This document shows, in pieces, positions 15,027 through 22,585 of a stretch of 30,172 nt of DNA (positions are counted from its first letter, which is position 1; every line of letters starts with the position of its first letter). Source of the stretch: an uncultured Collinsella sp. (GTDB lineage: Bacteria > Actinomycetota > Coriobacteriia > Coriobacteriales > Coriobacteriaceae); contig UQQL01000016.1 in assembly GCA_900543275.1 (NCBI GenBank), positions 1 to 30,172 of the forward strand. Direction: 5' to 3'. A model generated the notes under the pieces. The model was not told the origin of the DNA. It worked only from the letters and a program-made list of their open reading frames with translations, and ran no database searches. Both the position numbers and the translations under genes were made by a program.

Positions 15027-15773
15027 CTAGAGGCGGTAGGGGACGCCGCTGCGAATGATGGACTCGCGTACCAGGACATCCATCGCATCGAGGGTGATCT
15101 CGGGCATCTCGCGATACTTCTGCAACACCGAAAGCTCCGTGCAGGCCAGGATGACGCGGTCGCAGCCGCTACGGGCGAACTCCCACATCACGCGGTCGAA
15201 CTTATCCATATCGGGCTCGCGCCCGGCCTTCACATCGTCGTAGATGAGCGACATCACGTCGGCCTGACGCTTTTCGCTGGGATAGACGACCTCAACGCCC
15301 GCGGTCTCGCATTCGCGCCCATAGACGTCTGCGCCCACGGTACCGTCGGTGCCCATGATGCCGATCTTGCGCACCGGCTCGGCCGGCATGCTCAGGTTTG
15401 GATCGAACTCGCACTCCCCCATCACCGCGCCGGCCAGAGCATAGCGCACCGACTCGCGCGGCATGTGGATAATCGGTACCTTCGTAAACGACTGGATCTG
15501 GTCGTAGAAGTAGTGTGACGTGTTGCAGGGAATTGCTATGTGTGCGCAGCCCAGCGACTCGAGCGCTTGGGCGCACTCCTTCATGGTCGCCAGCAGCTCG
15601 GTATGCTCACCGGTCTTGATGGCCAGCGTGCGGTCGGGCATGGTCGACTTGGAAAGCACCACCATGTCGATATGCTCCTGGTCGCACGTAGCCGCCGTAT
15701 GACGTACCACCTGGTCGTAGTAATACGACGTGGCCTCGGCGCCCATGCCGCCGATAACTCCCAGCTTTTCCAT
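15027..15773 (-). CDS. Aspartate/glutamate racemase family protein
   Basis: 248 residues, cofactor-independent racemase fold. It begins with the family motif MEKLGVIGGMGAEAT; the two catalytic cysteines are in PCNTSH (C83) and ACTELS (C211), each at the start of the expected half-site. RBS AAGGAGG is 6 nt before the ATG at 15773. It lies 84 nt downstream of a D-aspartate ligase gene on the same strand, so the likely job is conversion of L-Asp to D-Asp for that ligase. Glutamate as substrate cannot be excluded from sequence alone. Confidence 0.9.
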   Translation of the reverse strand: MEKLGVIGGMGAEATSYYYDQVVRHTAATCDQEHIDMVVLSKSTMPDRTLAIKTGEHTELLATMKECAQALESLGCAHIAIPCNTSHYFYDQIQSFTKVPIIHMPRESVRYALAGAVMGECEFDPNLSMPAEPVRKIGIMGTDGTVGADVYGRECETAGVEVVYPSEKRQADVMSLIYDDVKAGREPDMDKFDRVMWEFARSGCDRVILACTELSVLQKYREMPEITLDAMDVLVRESIIRSGVPYRL

Positions 15774-15820
15774 CGCCGCCTCCTTGGTGACGCCCACGCA
15801 ATTGCGCGTATCATACCCGC

Positions 15821-15846
15821 GCCCGCCCGATGCATACCGGACGGGC
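15821..15846 (-). other. Intercistronic GC hairpin between ligase and racemase genes
   Basis: A 9-bp stem with one G-U pair (15821-15829 with 15838-15846) and an 8-nt loop lies 12 nt after the ligase stop. There is no U tract. It may attenuate transcription or set the relative amounts of ligase and racemase. Confidence 0.4.
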
Positions 15847-15857
15847 GCCACACTCGC

Positions 15858-17114
15858 CTACTTGTAATACGTCTTGAACAGCTTATAGTGACGCATCTTG
15901 GTGTGCCACATGCGCAACCAGCGGTTAAAGACAAAGTCTCCCTTCATAAACGAGGGATCGGCGCCCTTGCCCTCCTTGGCAAGACGATGCACCTTCGCGC
16001 GCAGCTCGGGAGCCTTGACGTACTTGTCGACGACGCCCATGGGAACGACCATCCACAGCGCCTCGTCCTGCGCCGTCACAAACTCCGGCTCAAACGGGCG
16101 ATTATAGACGTACTCATCCACCACATACTTGGCAACGTTAAAGCCGCTGTTGGTTACGTAGTAGTTGCTGCGGCCCTGGCGGGTGTTGAAGTCAAAGAAC
16201 TTAAACGAGCCATCGCGCTCGTCGTACTTGACGTCAAAGTTGGAATAGCCCACAAAGTGAAGGTCCTCGAGCAGCTTGCGCACGCCATCCATGAGCTCAT
16301 CATTGGGCTCGGTGATGATGCAGGCGTGATTACCGACGCCATGGGGCTGATGCTCCTCGAGCAGCACGTGGCCCAGGCACATCATGCGGACCTTGCCGTT
16401 GCGGTCAGAATAGCTGGTGAGCACGCGCATGTACTCGTCGTTGCCGGGCACGCGATCCTGCAAAATCAGGTCATCGGTGTAGCCACTGGCATAGGAATCG
16501 CGGATAACCTGCTCCAGCTCGGCGCGGTCGGCAATCTCATAAGCCTTCTTCTGACCCTCGAACTCATGCTGCCACCACATGATGCCGTCGGAAGGCTTCA
16601 GGATCATCGGGTAGGGGAAGTCAATCTGGTCGAGCACCTCGGCAGGTGCCTCTCCTTGCGTGTTGAGCATCTGCGCAGTAAAGGTAAACGTATGCGGATA
16701 GGGAACACCGTGCTTCTCGCACAGCTCGTAGAAGATCTCCTTCTTCTGGCACTGCTCAAGCATGCTATAGGGCGCATAAGGCGCAACGATGTTATCCGCC
16801 AGCTCGTTGGCATCCTTGGCCTGAGCCACCAGGGCAACATAGTTATCGCCGCAGCCCATCAGGACAATCGTCTTGTCGGCATGTGCCCGAGCGATACCGT
16901 TGACGGTCTTAAGCATCACGGGCATGGTGTCGATATCCACGTTGGGCGTGTAGTCGATAATCTGGCTGCGATACGCAGGGCCCGTCTGATACTTGCCAAA
17001 GACCAGGCTCTTGACCTGATACTCCTCGTAGAAGGCGCGCGCCACCGAATACGCGTTGATGTCGCCGCCGAGCAGCACGGGAATAAACTCGCGCTCTGTA
17101 AACTGCAATGCCAT
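15858..17114 (-). CDS. D-aspartate ligase-like ATP-grasp protein (peptidoglycan cross-bridge)
   Basis: 418 residues. The sequence follows, segment by segment, what I recall of Enterococcus faecium D-aspartate ligase (Aslfm): EFIPVLLGGDINAYSVARAF near the start, MGCGDNYVALV, VPYPHTF, FPYPMILKPSDG (ATP-grasp lysine), EFEGQKKAYEI, SGYTDDLILQDRVPGNDEYM, VRMMCLGHVLLEE, YSNFDVKYDERDGSFKFFDF followed by NTRQGRSNYYVT (metal and ATP site). Aslfm attaches D-Asp to the lysine side chain of UDP-MurNAc-pentapeptide, making the D-Asp/D-Asn cross-bridge. RBS AGGAAG is 6 nt before the ATG. The racemase gene downstream would supply D-Asp. Substrate is inferred from family and context. Confidence 0.85.
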   Translation of the reverse strand: MALQFTEREFIPVLLGGDINAYSVARAFYEEYQVKSLVFGKYQTGPAYRSQIIDYTPNVDIDTMPVMLKTVNGIARAHADKTIVLMGCGDNYVALVAQAKDANELADNIVAPYAPYSMLEQCQKKEIFYELCEKHGVPYPHTFTFTAQMLNTQGEAPAEVLDQIDFPYPMILKPSDGIMWWQHEFEGQKKAYEIADRAELEQVIRDSYASGYTDDLILQDRVPGNDEYMRVLTSYSDRNGKVRMMCLGHVLLEEHQPHGVGNHACIITEPNDELMDGVRKLLEDLHFVGYSNFDVKYDERDGSFKFFDFNTRQGRSNYYVTNSGFNVAKYVVDEYVYNRPFEPEFVTAQDEALWMVVPMGVVDKYVKAPELRAKVHRLAKEGKGADPSFMKGDFVFNRWLRMWHTKMRHYKLFKTYYK

Positions 17115-17335
17115 GGAAACTTCCTATCATGAACTGCCCACACGACGGGCGGTCTTTGTGCAACTGATTTATTCTAGCGTGCCGAGCCGCCGGCACCCAA
17201 AGCTCCACCGTATCTATGGCAATCGGCGTAATTATCCAGCGCTAAGGCGGCAATCACCGGTGTACGACAACGGGGCAATGAACCCACCGTTGTTGTAGGA
17301 TTCAACATGTTGCCCGCCCCGTCGAAAGGTGCACC

Positions 17336-17968
17336 GTGCCCCAGGCTCATCCGATCAACAACCCCATCATTGACGCCGCAAAGCGCGAACTTGCGGATCG
17401 TGCCCAGACGGCAGCTTCCCTACGCACCGCAAACGACGCTTACAACGGGCCTGCCCGCATCGTCTCAATCAACACGTCGGAGCACAAAGGCACGCGTAAG
17501 TCACCCGTCGCCGACGGGCACGACACCGTCATCGAGCAGTTTGGCCTCGCCTCCGATGCGCACGCCGGGCATTGGCACTGCCAAGTTTCCTTTTTAGCTG
17601 CAGAGTCTATCCAGACGGCGCAGGCGCGCGGGCTCGATGTGCACGAGGGCGACTTTGGTGAGAACTTCACAACCCAGGGCATCAACCTGCTCTCGCTCCC
17701 CCTGGGAACGCAGCTCAAGCTCGGCAGCGAAGTACTCGTCGAAATCAGCCAGATCGGCAAAGTTTGCCACACCCGCTGTGCCATCTACTATCTCGCCGGC
17801 GACTGCGTCTTCCCCCACGAGGGCATTTTTGGCGTCGTGTTGCAGGGCGGAGAAGTCCATATCGGTGACGACATACAGGTGGTCAAGCTCGGCGATGGCA
17901 CCTGTTCCTTCACTCCCGCCGAGGCACTCAAAGAGGTGGAGCAGGCTCGTCGCGAAGGAACCCTGTAG
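17336..17968 (+). CDS. MOSC domain protein
   Basis: 210 residues. An N-terminal part with GPARIVSINTSEHKGTRKSP leads into the MOSC beta-barrel (GLASDAHAGHWHCQVSFLA, then HEGDFGENFTTQGINLLSLP, LVEISQIGKVCHTRCAI, HEGIFGVVLQGGEV). MOSC domains bind sulfur/molybdenum-cofactor-type ligands through a conserved Cys (here probably in GKVCHTRC) and are found in molybdenum cofactor sulfurases and hydroxylamine-derivative reductases. Start GTG at 17336 with GAAAGG at 7-8 nt. Divergent from the D-Asp ligase across 221 nt. Specific role unknown. Confidence 0.88.
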   Translation: MPQAHPINNPIIDAAKRELADRAQTAASLRTANDAYNGPARIVSINTSEHKGTRKSPVADGHDTVIEQFGLASDAHAGHWHCQVSFLAAESIQTAQARGLDVHEGDFGENFTTQGINLLSLPLGTQLKLGSEVLVEISQIGKVCHTRCAIYYLAGDCVFPHEGIFGVVLQGGEVHIGDDIQVVKLGDGTCSFTPAEALKEVEQARREGTL

Positions 17969-18202
17969 TTGCAAAACCCCACGTGAGGGCAACTTTTACA
18001 GCCGAGAATCCCGTTGCAACAGGGTGCCGTAACGTTAAAGTTGAACTCTATGGTTTCTCAACAATTCACCATTCCCGCAGGTCAAGGCCAAAGCCTCAAG
18101 TTCAACTTGACCCTTTAGAACCTTTAAGGTTCAAGTTGAGGTCGAAAGCAGTAGTAGAATACAGCTCGACCAATAACCTACGATTGATTGCAGAGGGACT
18201 GG
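17969..18202 (+). promoter_or_regulatory. Palindrome-rich upstream region of the muralytic protein gene
   Basis: No gene. Elements: GTTGCAAC at 18013-18020, TAACGTTA at 18030-18037, AAGTTGAAC just after it, CAAGTTCAACTTG at 18097-18109, the perfect palindrome GAACCTTTAAGGTTC at 18118-18132, and TTCAAGTTGA at 18130-18139, which can pair with TCAACTTGA at 18102-18110. TAGAAT at 18155-18160 is a plausible -10 whose best upstream hexamer (TTCAAG, 18130-18135) is 19 nt away. This looks like a regulated promoter, possibly bound by a dimeric activator. Confidence 0.45.
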
Positions 18203-19336
18203 ATGCAGCATTCGAACCATCGCACCGCAGCGCTCATCGCGTCGAAGCCGGCTCGTATCATCACGAGCGCCGCGCTCGCCGTCGCGCTGACGGCCACGCC
18301 GATGCTCTCCCCCGTCGCGGCCTATGCCGCCTCGCAGGCAACGCAGGATCAGCTTTCCGCCGCCCAGAAAAAAATCGAAGACGCTACGAGCGCCTACAAC
18401 GACGCTCGAACCAAGCTCGAGGATCTGCAAAAGCAGATCGACTCCAATGAAGCGAACATCGATAAGATTGAGGCCGAGCTACCCGAGCAGCAGGCCAAGG
18501 CAAGCTCCGCCATGCGCGATCTGTATAAGTACCAGAAGGGCACCAGCCCCATCGTGAGCTTCCTGGTGAACACGCAGAGCTTGGGTGACTTTATCACCAC
18601 CTGCAAATACACCAACCAGATTACGAGCTCGAGCGTCGACGAGATCGAAGAGCTTAACAAGATGCAAACCGAGCTCGAGCAAAACAAAACCGAGCTCGAT
18701 CAGGCCAAGTCTCAGCTCGAGGGCGAGCAAAAGAATGCCGAGGACGCGCTGGCCCAGGCGCAGCAGCTCCGCAGCGAGGCGCAGGCAAAGGCCGAGCAGG
18801 AAAATGCCGCCGAACTGGCTAAGCTCGAGGCCGACAAAGCCGCTGCCGCCGAGAAGATCTCGGGTACCGGCGTGAGTGGCAATAACTCCAACAGTCAGGC
18901 CACCAACTCCAACACCACCATCGACACCACGGTGAACAACTCCAACAGCGGCAATTCCGATTACGACTCGTTCATTAACGAGTGGACGAGCCGCATCGAC
19001 AACTACCTCGCCGGTTCCCCCATGGCAGGCCAGGGCTATAACTTTGCCGTCGCCGCCTGGAATACCGGCGTCGATCCCCGTTGGTCCCCCGCTATCGCCT
19101 GCATCGAGAGCAGCAAGGGCCTCTATTGCGCCGGCTCCTATAACGCCTGGGGCTGGAGTGCCCGCGGCGGTGGTTGGCGTAGCTTTGGCAGCTGGAGCGA
19201 GGGTGTCTCCGCCCACGTTGCCTACCTGGGCGCCAACTATGGCTCCACGCTTACCCCGGCAGCAGCCAAGAAGTACTGTCCGCCCACGTGGCAGGACTGG
19301 TACAACAAGGTCGCTTCCCAGATGAACCGCATTTAG
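18203..19336 (+). CDS. Secreted coiled-coil protein with C-terminal lysozyme-like domain
   Basis: 377 residues. Signal peptide 1-42 (basic start, ALAVALTATPM core, cleavage near AYA-A). Residues 48-218 form a long heptad-rich coiled coil of the PcsB/CwlO type, including MRDLYKYQKGTSPIVSFLVN and the LGDFITTCKYTNQI segment that follows the usual pattern. A Ser/Asn/Thr-rich linker (225-252) precedes a compact C-terminal domain (255-377) with IACIESSKGLYC (candidate catalytic E302), NAWGWSARGGGWRSFGSW and GVSAHVAYL, reminiscent of lytic transglycosylases or glucosaminidases. Likely a peptidoglycan hydrolase acting at division. ATG 18203 is chosen for AGAGGGA upstream; an in-frame TTG at 18188 overlaps it. 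Confidence 0.82.
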   Translation: MQHSNHRTAALIASKPARIITSAALAVALTATPMLSPVAAYAASQATQDQLSAAQKKIEDATSAYNDARTKLEDLQKQIDSNEANIDKIEAELPEQQAKASSAMRDLYKYQKGTSPIVSFLVNTQSLGDFITTCKYTNQITSSSVDEIEELNKMQTELEQNKTELDQAKSQLEGEQKNAEDALAQAQQLRSEAQAKAEQENAAELAKLEADKAAAAEKISGTGVSGNNSNSQATNSNTTIDTTVNNSNSGNSDYDSFINEWTSRIDNYLAGSPMAGQGYNFAVAAWNTGVDPRWSPAIACIESSKGLYCAGSYNAWGWSARGGGWRSFGSWSEGVSAHVAYLGANYGSTLTPAAAKKYCPPTWQDWYNKVASQMNRI

Positions 19337-19355
19337 GCTCGCAAGCCTCAACTGC

Positions 19356-19384
19356 AAAGGGCCCCAAACGGGGCCCTTTTTCGT
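19356..19384 (+). terminator. Intrinsic terminator
   Basis: 10-bp perfect stem AAAGGGCCCC/GGGGCCCTTT with an AAAC loop and a T5 run. It ends the muralytic protein gene and lies 5 nt from the converging kinase gene's stop. Confidence 0.93.
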
Positions 19385-19388
19385 ATAT

Positions 19389-20789
19389 CTAGGAGACGAC
19401 GCCCGTCGCGTTGCCGATAACAACAACGACGCACATGACGGCAAACATAAACCCGAGCGCCTTGAACCATAGTTCGACAAAGGCGCCTCCCCGATACCGA
19501 TCGAGCACGGGAAAGCGACGCCGAAGCCTGCGGCGGTCGAGCATACCAAACGTAATAAGCAGCACCAGGCCATCGACCATAAAGAAATACTCAAGTGCCA
19601 AAAACCACGTTGGATAGTTTCTGTTTTCGCCCGTCGGCGTAAATACCGCAAAATGGCTGCCCATCAGCAGCAACAATGTTGTCGCATAGACGCATCCATT
19701 CCATATGCGCCCCACGGGCTCGGGGATACGCGAGAGCAGACGCGCACATTTGGACATCACAGGAGAGACGATCGAACGCCGGTTTGCAGAAGACGGAAGC
19801 GTGAGGGCAACCGGCTGCTGTACCCGCTGCACCTGTGACGCCGCGACCCGGGGCACACTGGCAGCAGAAAAGGTCGCGGGCGACGGTGCAGGGAGACATA
19901 GCTCATACGCCGCACGCGCAGCATGCCCCAGTGCCTTTGCACTCGCAAAGCGCTTAGCCGGATCGAGCGCCATCGCCATGCAAACCGCATCGGCAAGCGG
20001 GGTTGGCATACCGTACGTCTCGCATTGCTCACGTATGTCCCGCCCCGGTTTGGGGTCAGTTCCCGTCAGGCAAAAGAACAGCAGTGCGCCAAGCGCGTAA
20101 ATATCGCTGCGGACACTCGTCTGCCCAAACCCAAACTGCTCGGGCGGCGCATAGGAACGCGTGCCAAACTTGACGGTGTCGGCGTCGGCGCCGTCACGCC
20201 AGACACGCGCGATCCCCAAATCAATAATCACCAACGAGGAAAAGGTCATGCCGGCATCGGGCGCATACCTCACGCCCGATACGATGATGTTCGAGGGTTT
20301 AAGGTCGCGGTGGATTACCGGTACCCCCGGCTCCCCCGCAGCTGCAAAACCAGCATGCAGCTCGCCCACCGCTTCACACAGAACGGGATACAGCCCGCGG
20401 GCATAATCGGGCGTCGCCCCCAAGCGTCCCACCAACGCCTCGAGTGTCTCGCCTTCGACATACTCCATCACCACGTCAAGCTCGTCGCCCACACGGCGGC
20501 AATCGACGATTCGGGGCAAGTGCTCAAAACGACGACCGGCGCGCTGGGCCGCAAACAGGCGCTCATATGCTCCGCCAATCTGCACCGAAGCATCGATGCG
20601 CTTGCGGACAAAGGGGCCGAGAGACCCGCCACCAGAGCCCTCAAAATAGACGAGTTCGGTCGTCTCGACATCCGAGAGCTTGAGCACGCGCTCCACACGA
20701 TAGCTGTCATCGCGGTCGAGCGACGCCAAATGCTCGACGAGCGAAGCAGTCAGCTCATCATCGGAATATGTTGGGCTCTGAGTATCCAT
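19389..20789 (-). CDS. Membrane Ser/Thr protein kinase
   Basis: 466 residues from the chosen start. Eukaryotic-type kinase domain at about 30-300: candidate ATP-binding K63 in VRKRID, hinge MEYVEGETLE, catalytic loop HRDLKPSN (160-167), metal motif DLG (190-192, replacing DFG), activation segment TRSYAPPEQFG, and the SDIYALGALLFF helix. After a Pro/Ser/Ala-rich linker, three hydrophobic segments follow (near 370, 405 and 445), so the C-terminal part is membrane-embedded with no sizeable external sensor. The start is uncertain: ATGs at 20882, 20801 and 20789 are in frame and none has a clear RBS. Downstream of and co-directional with the HTH gene, hence probably one signalling unit. Confidence 0.88.
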   Translation of the reverse strand: MDTQSPTYSDDELTASLVEHLASLDRDDSYRVERVLKLSDVETTELVYFEGSGGGSLGPFVRKRIDASVQIGGAYERLFAAQRAGRRFEHLPRIVDCRRVGDELDVVMEYVEGETLEALVGRLGATPDYARGLYPVLCEAVGELHAGFAAAGEPGVPVIHRDLKPSNIIVSGVRYAPDAGMTFSSLVIIDLGIARVWRDGADADTVKFGTRSYAPPEQFGFGQTSVRSDIYALGALLFFCLTGTDPKPGRDIREQCETYGMPTPLADAVCMAMALDPAKRFASAKALGHAARAAYELCLPAPSPATFSAASVPRVAASQVQRVQQPVALTLPSSANRRSIVSPVMSKCARLLSRIPEPVGRIWNGCVYATTLLLLMGSHFAVFTPTGENRNYPTWFLALEYFFMVDGLVLLITFGMLDRRRLRRRFPVLDRYRGGAFVELWFKALGFMFAVMCVVVVIGNATGVVS

Positions 20790-20807
20790 AGCGTCCATCA
20801 TAACGCA

Positions 20808-20837
20808 GGGCGCGGACACCCCGTGTTGTCCGCGCCC
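20808..20837 (-). other. Hairpin between HTH and kinase genes
   Basis: An 11-bp perfect inverted repeat (GGGCGCGGACA at 20808-20818, TGTCCGCGCCC at 20827-20837) lies between the HTH stop and the likely kinase start. It lacks a U tract. Its presence argues against the earliest kinase start at 20882, which would place the repeat inside the coding region. Confidence 0.45.
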
Positions 20838-20888
20838 CGTTCGTTTGCATGGTTGTTCTGGTGACACCGCCGGCTCAGCCATCGGCCA

Positions 20889-21311
20889 CTAACTCACCGT
20901 TTCCTCACCAAAGCGATACAGCTCTTCATTGACCTTTTGGAGGCTACAGCCACGGTCGATGCAAAAGATAATGATTGCATCGCGACGGTCCTTGCAGTTG
21001 AGGACGCTTACCCCGGCAGCTGTCAGAGCGCGGTTGGTCTCCTTGAGCGTCAACGCCATTGCAAAGGCAATCTGCAGCACCTTATTACGGCTTGGGTGGC
21101 GCGCACCTGTAAAAATCTGATAACCAAAAGTCTCATTAAGGTCGGCCATGCGCACCACGCGCGAGCGCTCTAAGCCCTTTTCCTGCAGCAGCTGCTTAAG
21201 GTAGTCCGAAAGCGACGGAGCGGCAAAGTCGTGTTCTTTGATATAGCCATCGATGTTTGGCGCGTCGAGGAGCTCATTGAGCAACTCGTCCGTCAGCTTT
21301 TTATCGGGCAT
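20889..21311 (-). CDS. Small helix-turn-helix protein linked to the kinase
   Basis: 140 residues. A central XRE-like helical core is visible: LSDYLKQLLQEKGLERSRVVRMADLNETFGYQIF, GARHPSRNKVLQIAFAMALT and LKETNRALTAAGVSVL, i.e. recognition-helix spacing as in lambda-repressor-like HTHs. A C-terminal tail (CKDRRDAIIIFCIDRGCSL) has three Cys residues. RBS region GGGAGGTGAGG is 4 nt before the ATG. It sits directly ahead of a kinase gene and 39 nt after a lipoprotein gene; it may be the kinase's substrate or the DNA-binding output. Partner assignment is inference. Confidence 0.78.
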   Translation of the reverse strand: MPDKKLTDELLNELLDAPNIDGYIKEHDFAAPSLSDYLKQLLQEKGLERSRVVRMADLNETFGYQIFTGARHPSRNKVLQIAFAMALTLKETNRALTAAGVSVLNCKDRRDAIIIFCIDRGCSLQKVNEELYRFGEETVS

Positions 21312-21350
21312 ACGACCTCACCTCCCATACGGCGCAACGGTAGCGACATG

Positions 21351-21893
21351 CTAGGCCAGCACCCAGCTTGCAGTGGCAGACTTATCAAACATGTTGGCAA
21401 AATACAGTGCCTTCTTGATATCGCCATCAAAGTAGATATTGCCCGCCACGGAGCCACCGGCGGCGAGGGTACCAGACTGTAGCTCATCGGAGCCCTCGCT
21501 GTAGTAACCCTGATTCTGTTGAGCACCGTTGGCGTCCTCGCCCTTCCAGTCGTAGATATTGTAATCTGCGCCCTCATCGCCATTGTTGACGTACGTGACG
21601 TGAATACCCGTCATGGTCGAACCGTCAAAATTTGTGAGACCGGGCTGGATGGAATCGACGACGACGGAAAGGCCAGCAGTCGTGGTCACCGTCGTGCCAA
21701 CAGCCAGGTCAGTCGTAGGCTGCTCTTCCTTCTTCGCCTCTTCCTTCTTGTCGCCATCGCCGGCGTCCTCGGTGACGGTCGCCTTATCGCTACCACAACC
21801 GGCAAGAAGACCGGCAGTCCCCAAGGCGACGGTGGCGAATGCGCCCAGTGCAGCGCGACGGCTCAGCAGCACTTCGTTTTCGAGCTTTTTCAT
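21351..21893 (-). CDS. Tat-type lipoprotein with a DUF4352-like domain
   Basis: 180 residues. The signal has a twin-arginine motif SRRAALG (residues 11-17), a hydrophobic stretch and a lipobox LLAGC with Cys33 as lipid-attachment site, so export by Tat and anchoring to the outer membrane face are predicted. A charged linker (about 38-60, Lys/Glu/Asp-rich) leads to a beta-rich domain with VGTTVTTTAGLSVVVDSIQPG, MTGIHVTYVNNGD and GTLAAGGSVAGNIYFDGD, resembling the DUF4352/telokin-like MPR fold. First gene of the lipoprotein-HTH-kinase series; it may be the extracellular sensor. Its RBS (AGGAAGGA) is buried in a 13-bp stem. Confidence 0.85.
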   Translation of the reverse strand: MKKLENEVLLSRRAALGAFATVALGTAGLLAGCGSDKATVTEDAGDGDKKEEAKKEEQPTTDLAVGTTVTTTAGLSVVVDSIQPGLTNFDGSTMTGIHVTYVNNGDEGADYNIYDWKGEDANGAQQNQGYYSEGSDELQSGTLAAGGSVAGNIYFDGDIKKALYFANMFDKSATASWVLA

Positions 21894-21899
21894 AATGCA

Positions 21900-21951
21900 T
21901 CCTTCCTACGATCCGGCTACCGCGCCGGCACACAGCACATCGTAGGAAGGA
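21900..21951 (-). promoter_or_regulatory. RBS-sequestering hairpin of the lipoprotein mRNA
   Basis: TCCTTCCTACGAT (21900-21912) and ATCGTAGGAAGGA (21939-21951) form a perfect 13-bp inverted repeat around 26 nt that contain an apical CCGGC/GCCGG stem. In the minus-strand mRNA the 3' arm holds the whole Shine-Dalgarno AGGAAGGA, 6-7 nt before the ATG at 21893. The folded state should block translation, so opening by protein, ligand, temperature or an upstream ribosome would be needed. Confidence 0.7.
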
Positions 21952-22585
21952 TTGAACTTGAATTCATTAGCTGAGAGCTAATGGGGGTTTGTTAGCCAGA
22001 TTGGCACTGGATTGAGAAGATGCCTGTTCAGATGGAGCGATGATTGAGGCTTCGGCTCTGATGCTAAGGCGGCTGGCACGAATCTGGCGCGAACCGCTCT
22101 CGAATTCGGCAAGCCAGTATAGAGAGAGGCTTTTCAGCGGTGCTAGAAACATAGCATAGGGTGCGGGGTCCGAGAGCCCCGCATCTTTCTTGCAATCTTG
22201 ACCGCATCGGCTTGCCCTGGGCGACTCGCTTTGGCTTGCCCGCCACATCCTTCGAGCTGAGGATGACGGCACGTGGGGTACGTGAAGACCGACAGAGAGG
22301 CGAACAGAGACAACAGTGCCCTCATGCGCAACATCCGCAAGAACGAGAACGCCCTGGGCGCGCCCCCGACCGACGTCTGCTGCGCCCTTCTTGCCTGCAA
22401 GAGGTCCATGGGGGCTGCCCGACGAGGGTAGCGCGCGGTGCTCGACGATTCCATCGCCCTACTATCGAATCGGAGACATGGTCCTTAGACCACTCGGACA
22501 ATAAGACAATGGCCCTACGGTATTTCCCCACGCGCTCTAAGTCAGTATCAGCCACCTCAGGCAAGCGACTCAAATCGCGTCATCC
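21952..22585. other. Non-coding interval with scattered hairpins
   Basis: About 630 nt with no convincing gene; open frames here lack RBSs and any family resemblance. Seen: TTGAACTTGA at 21952-21961 (also found reversed at 18096-18105), hairpin ATTAGCT-GAG-AGCTAAT at 21966-21982, a terminator-like stem at 22162-22183, and a CATCCT...AGGATG palindrome near 22247-22266 (CATCCTTCGAGCTGAGGATG) like dispersed intergenic repeats in many bacteria. Probably eroded sequence between two gene groups. Confidence 0.5.
22162..22191 (+). terminator. Terminator-like hairpin
   Basis: TGCGGGG/CCCCGCA (7 bp, 8-nt loop) followed by TCTTTCTT on the plus strand. No plus-strand gene ends nearby, so it may mark an unannotated RNA or a lost gene. 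Confidence 0.35.

Noticed and set aside
15540..17132. 530-codon plus-strand frame
   Set aside because: Antisense to the racemase and D-Asp ligase genes, both of which have conserved catalytic motifs and good RBSs.
18107..18160. MerR-type promoter with a 19-nt spacer
   Set aside because: The palindromes fit the idea, but no MerR gene is nearby and the -35 is poor; reported only as a regulatory region.
22324..22431. Plus-strand short frame MRNIRKNENALGAPP...
   Set aside because: No RBS and no resemblance to a known family; kept within the non-coding interval.
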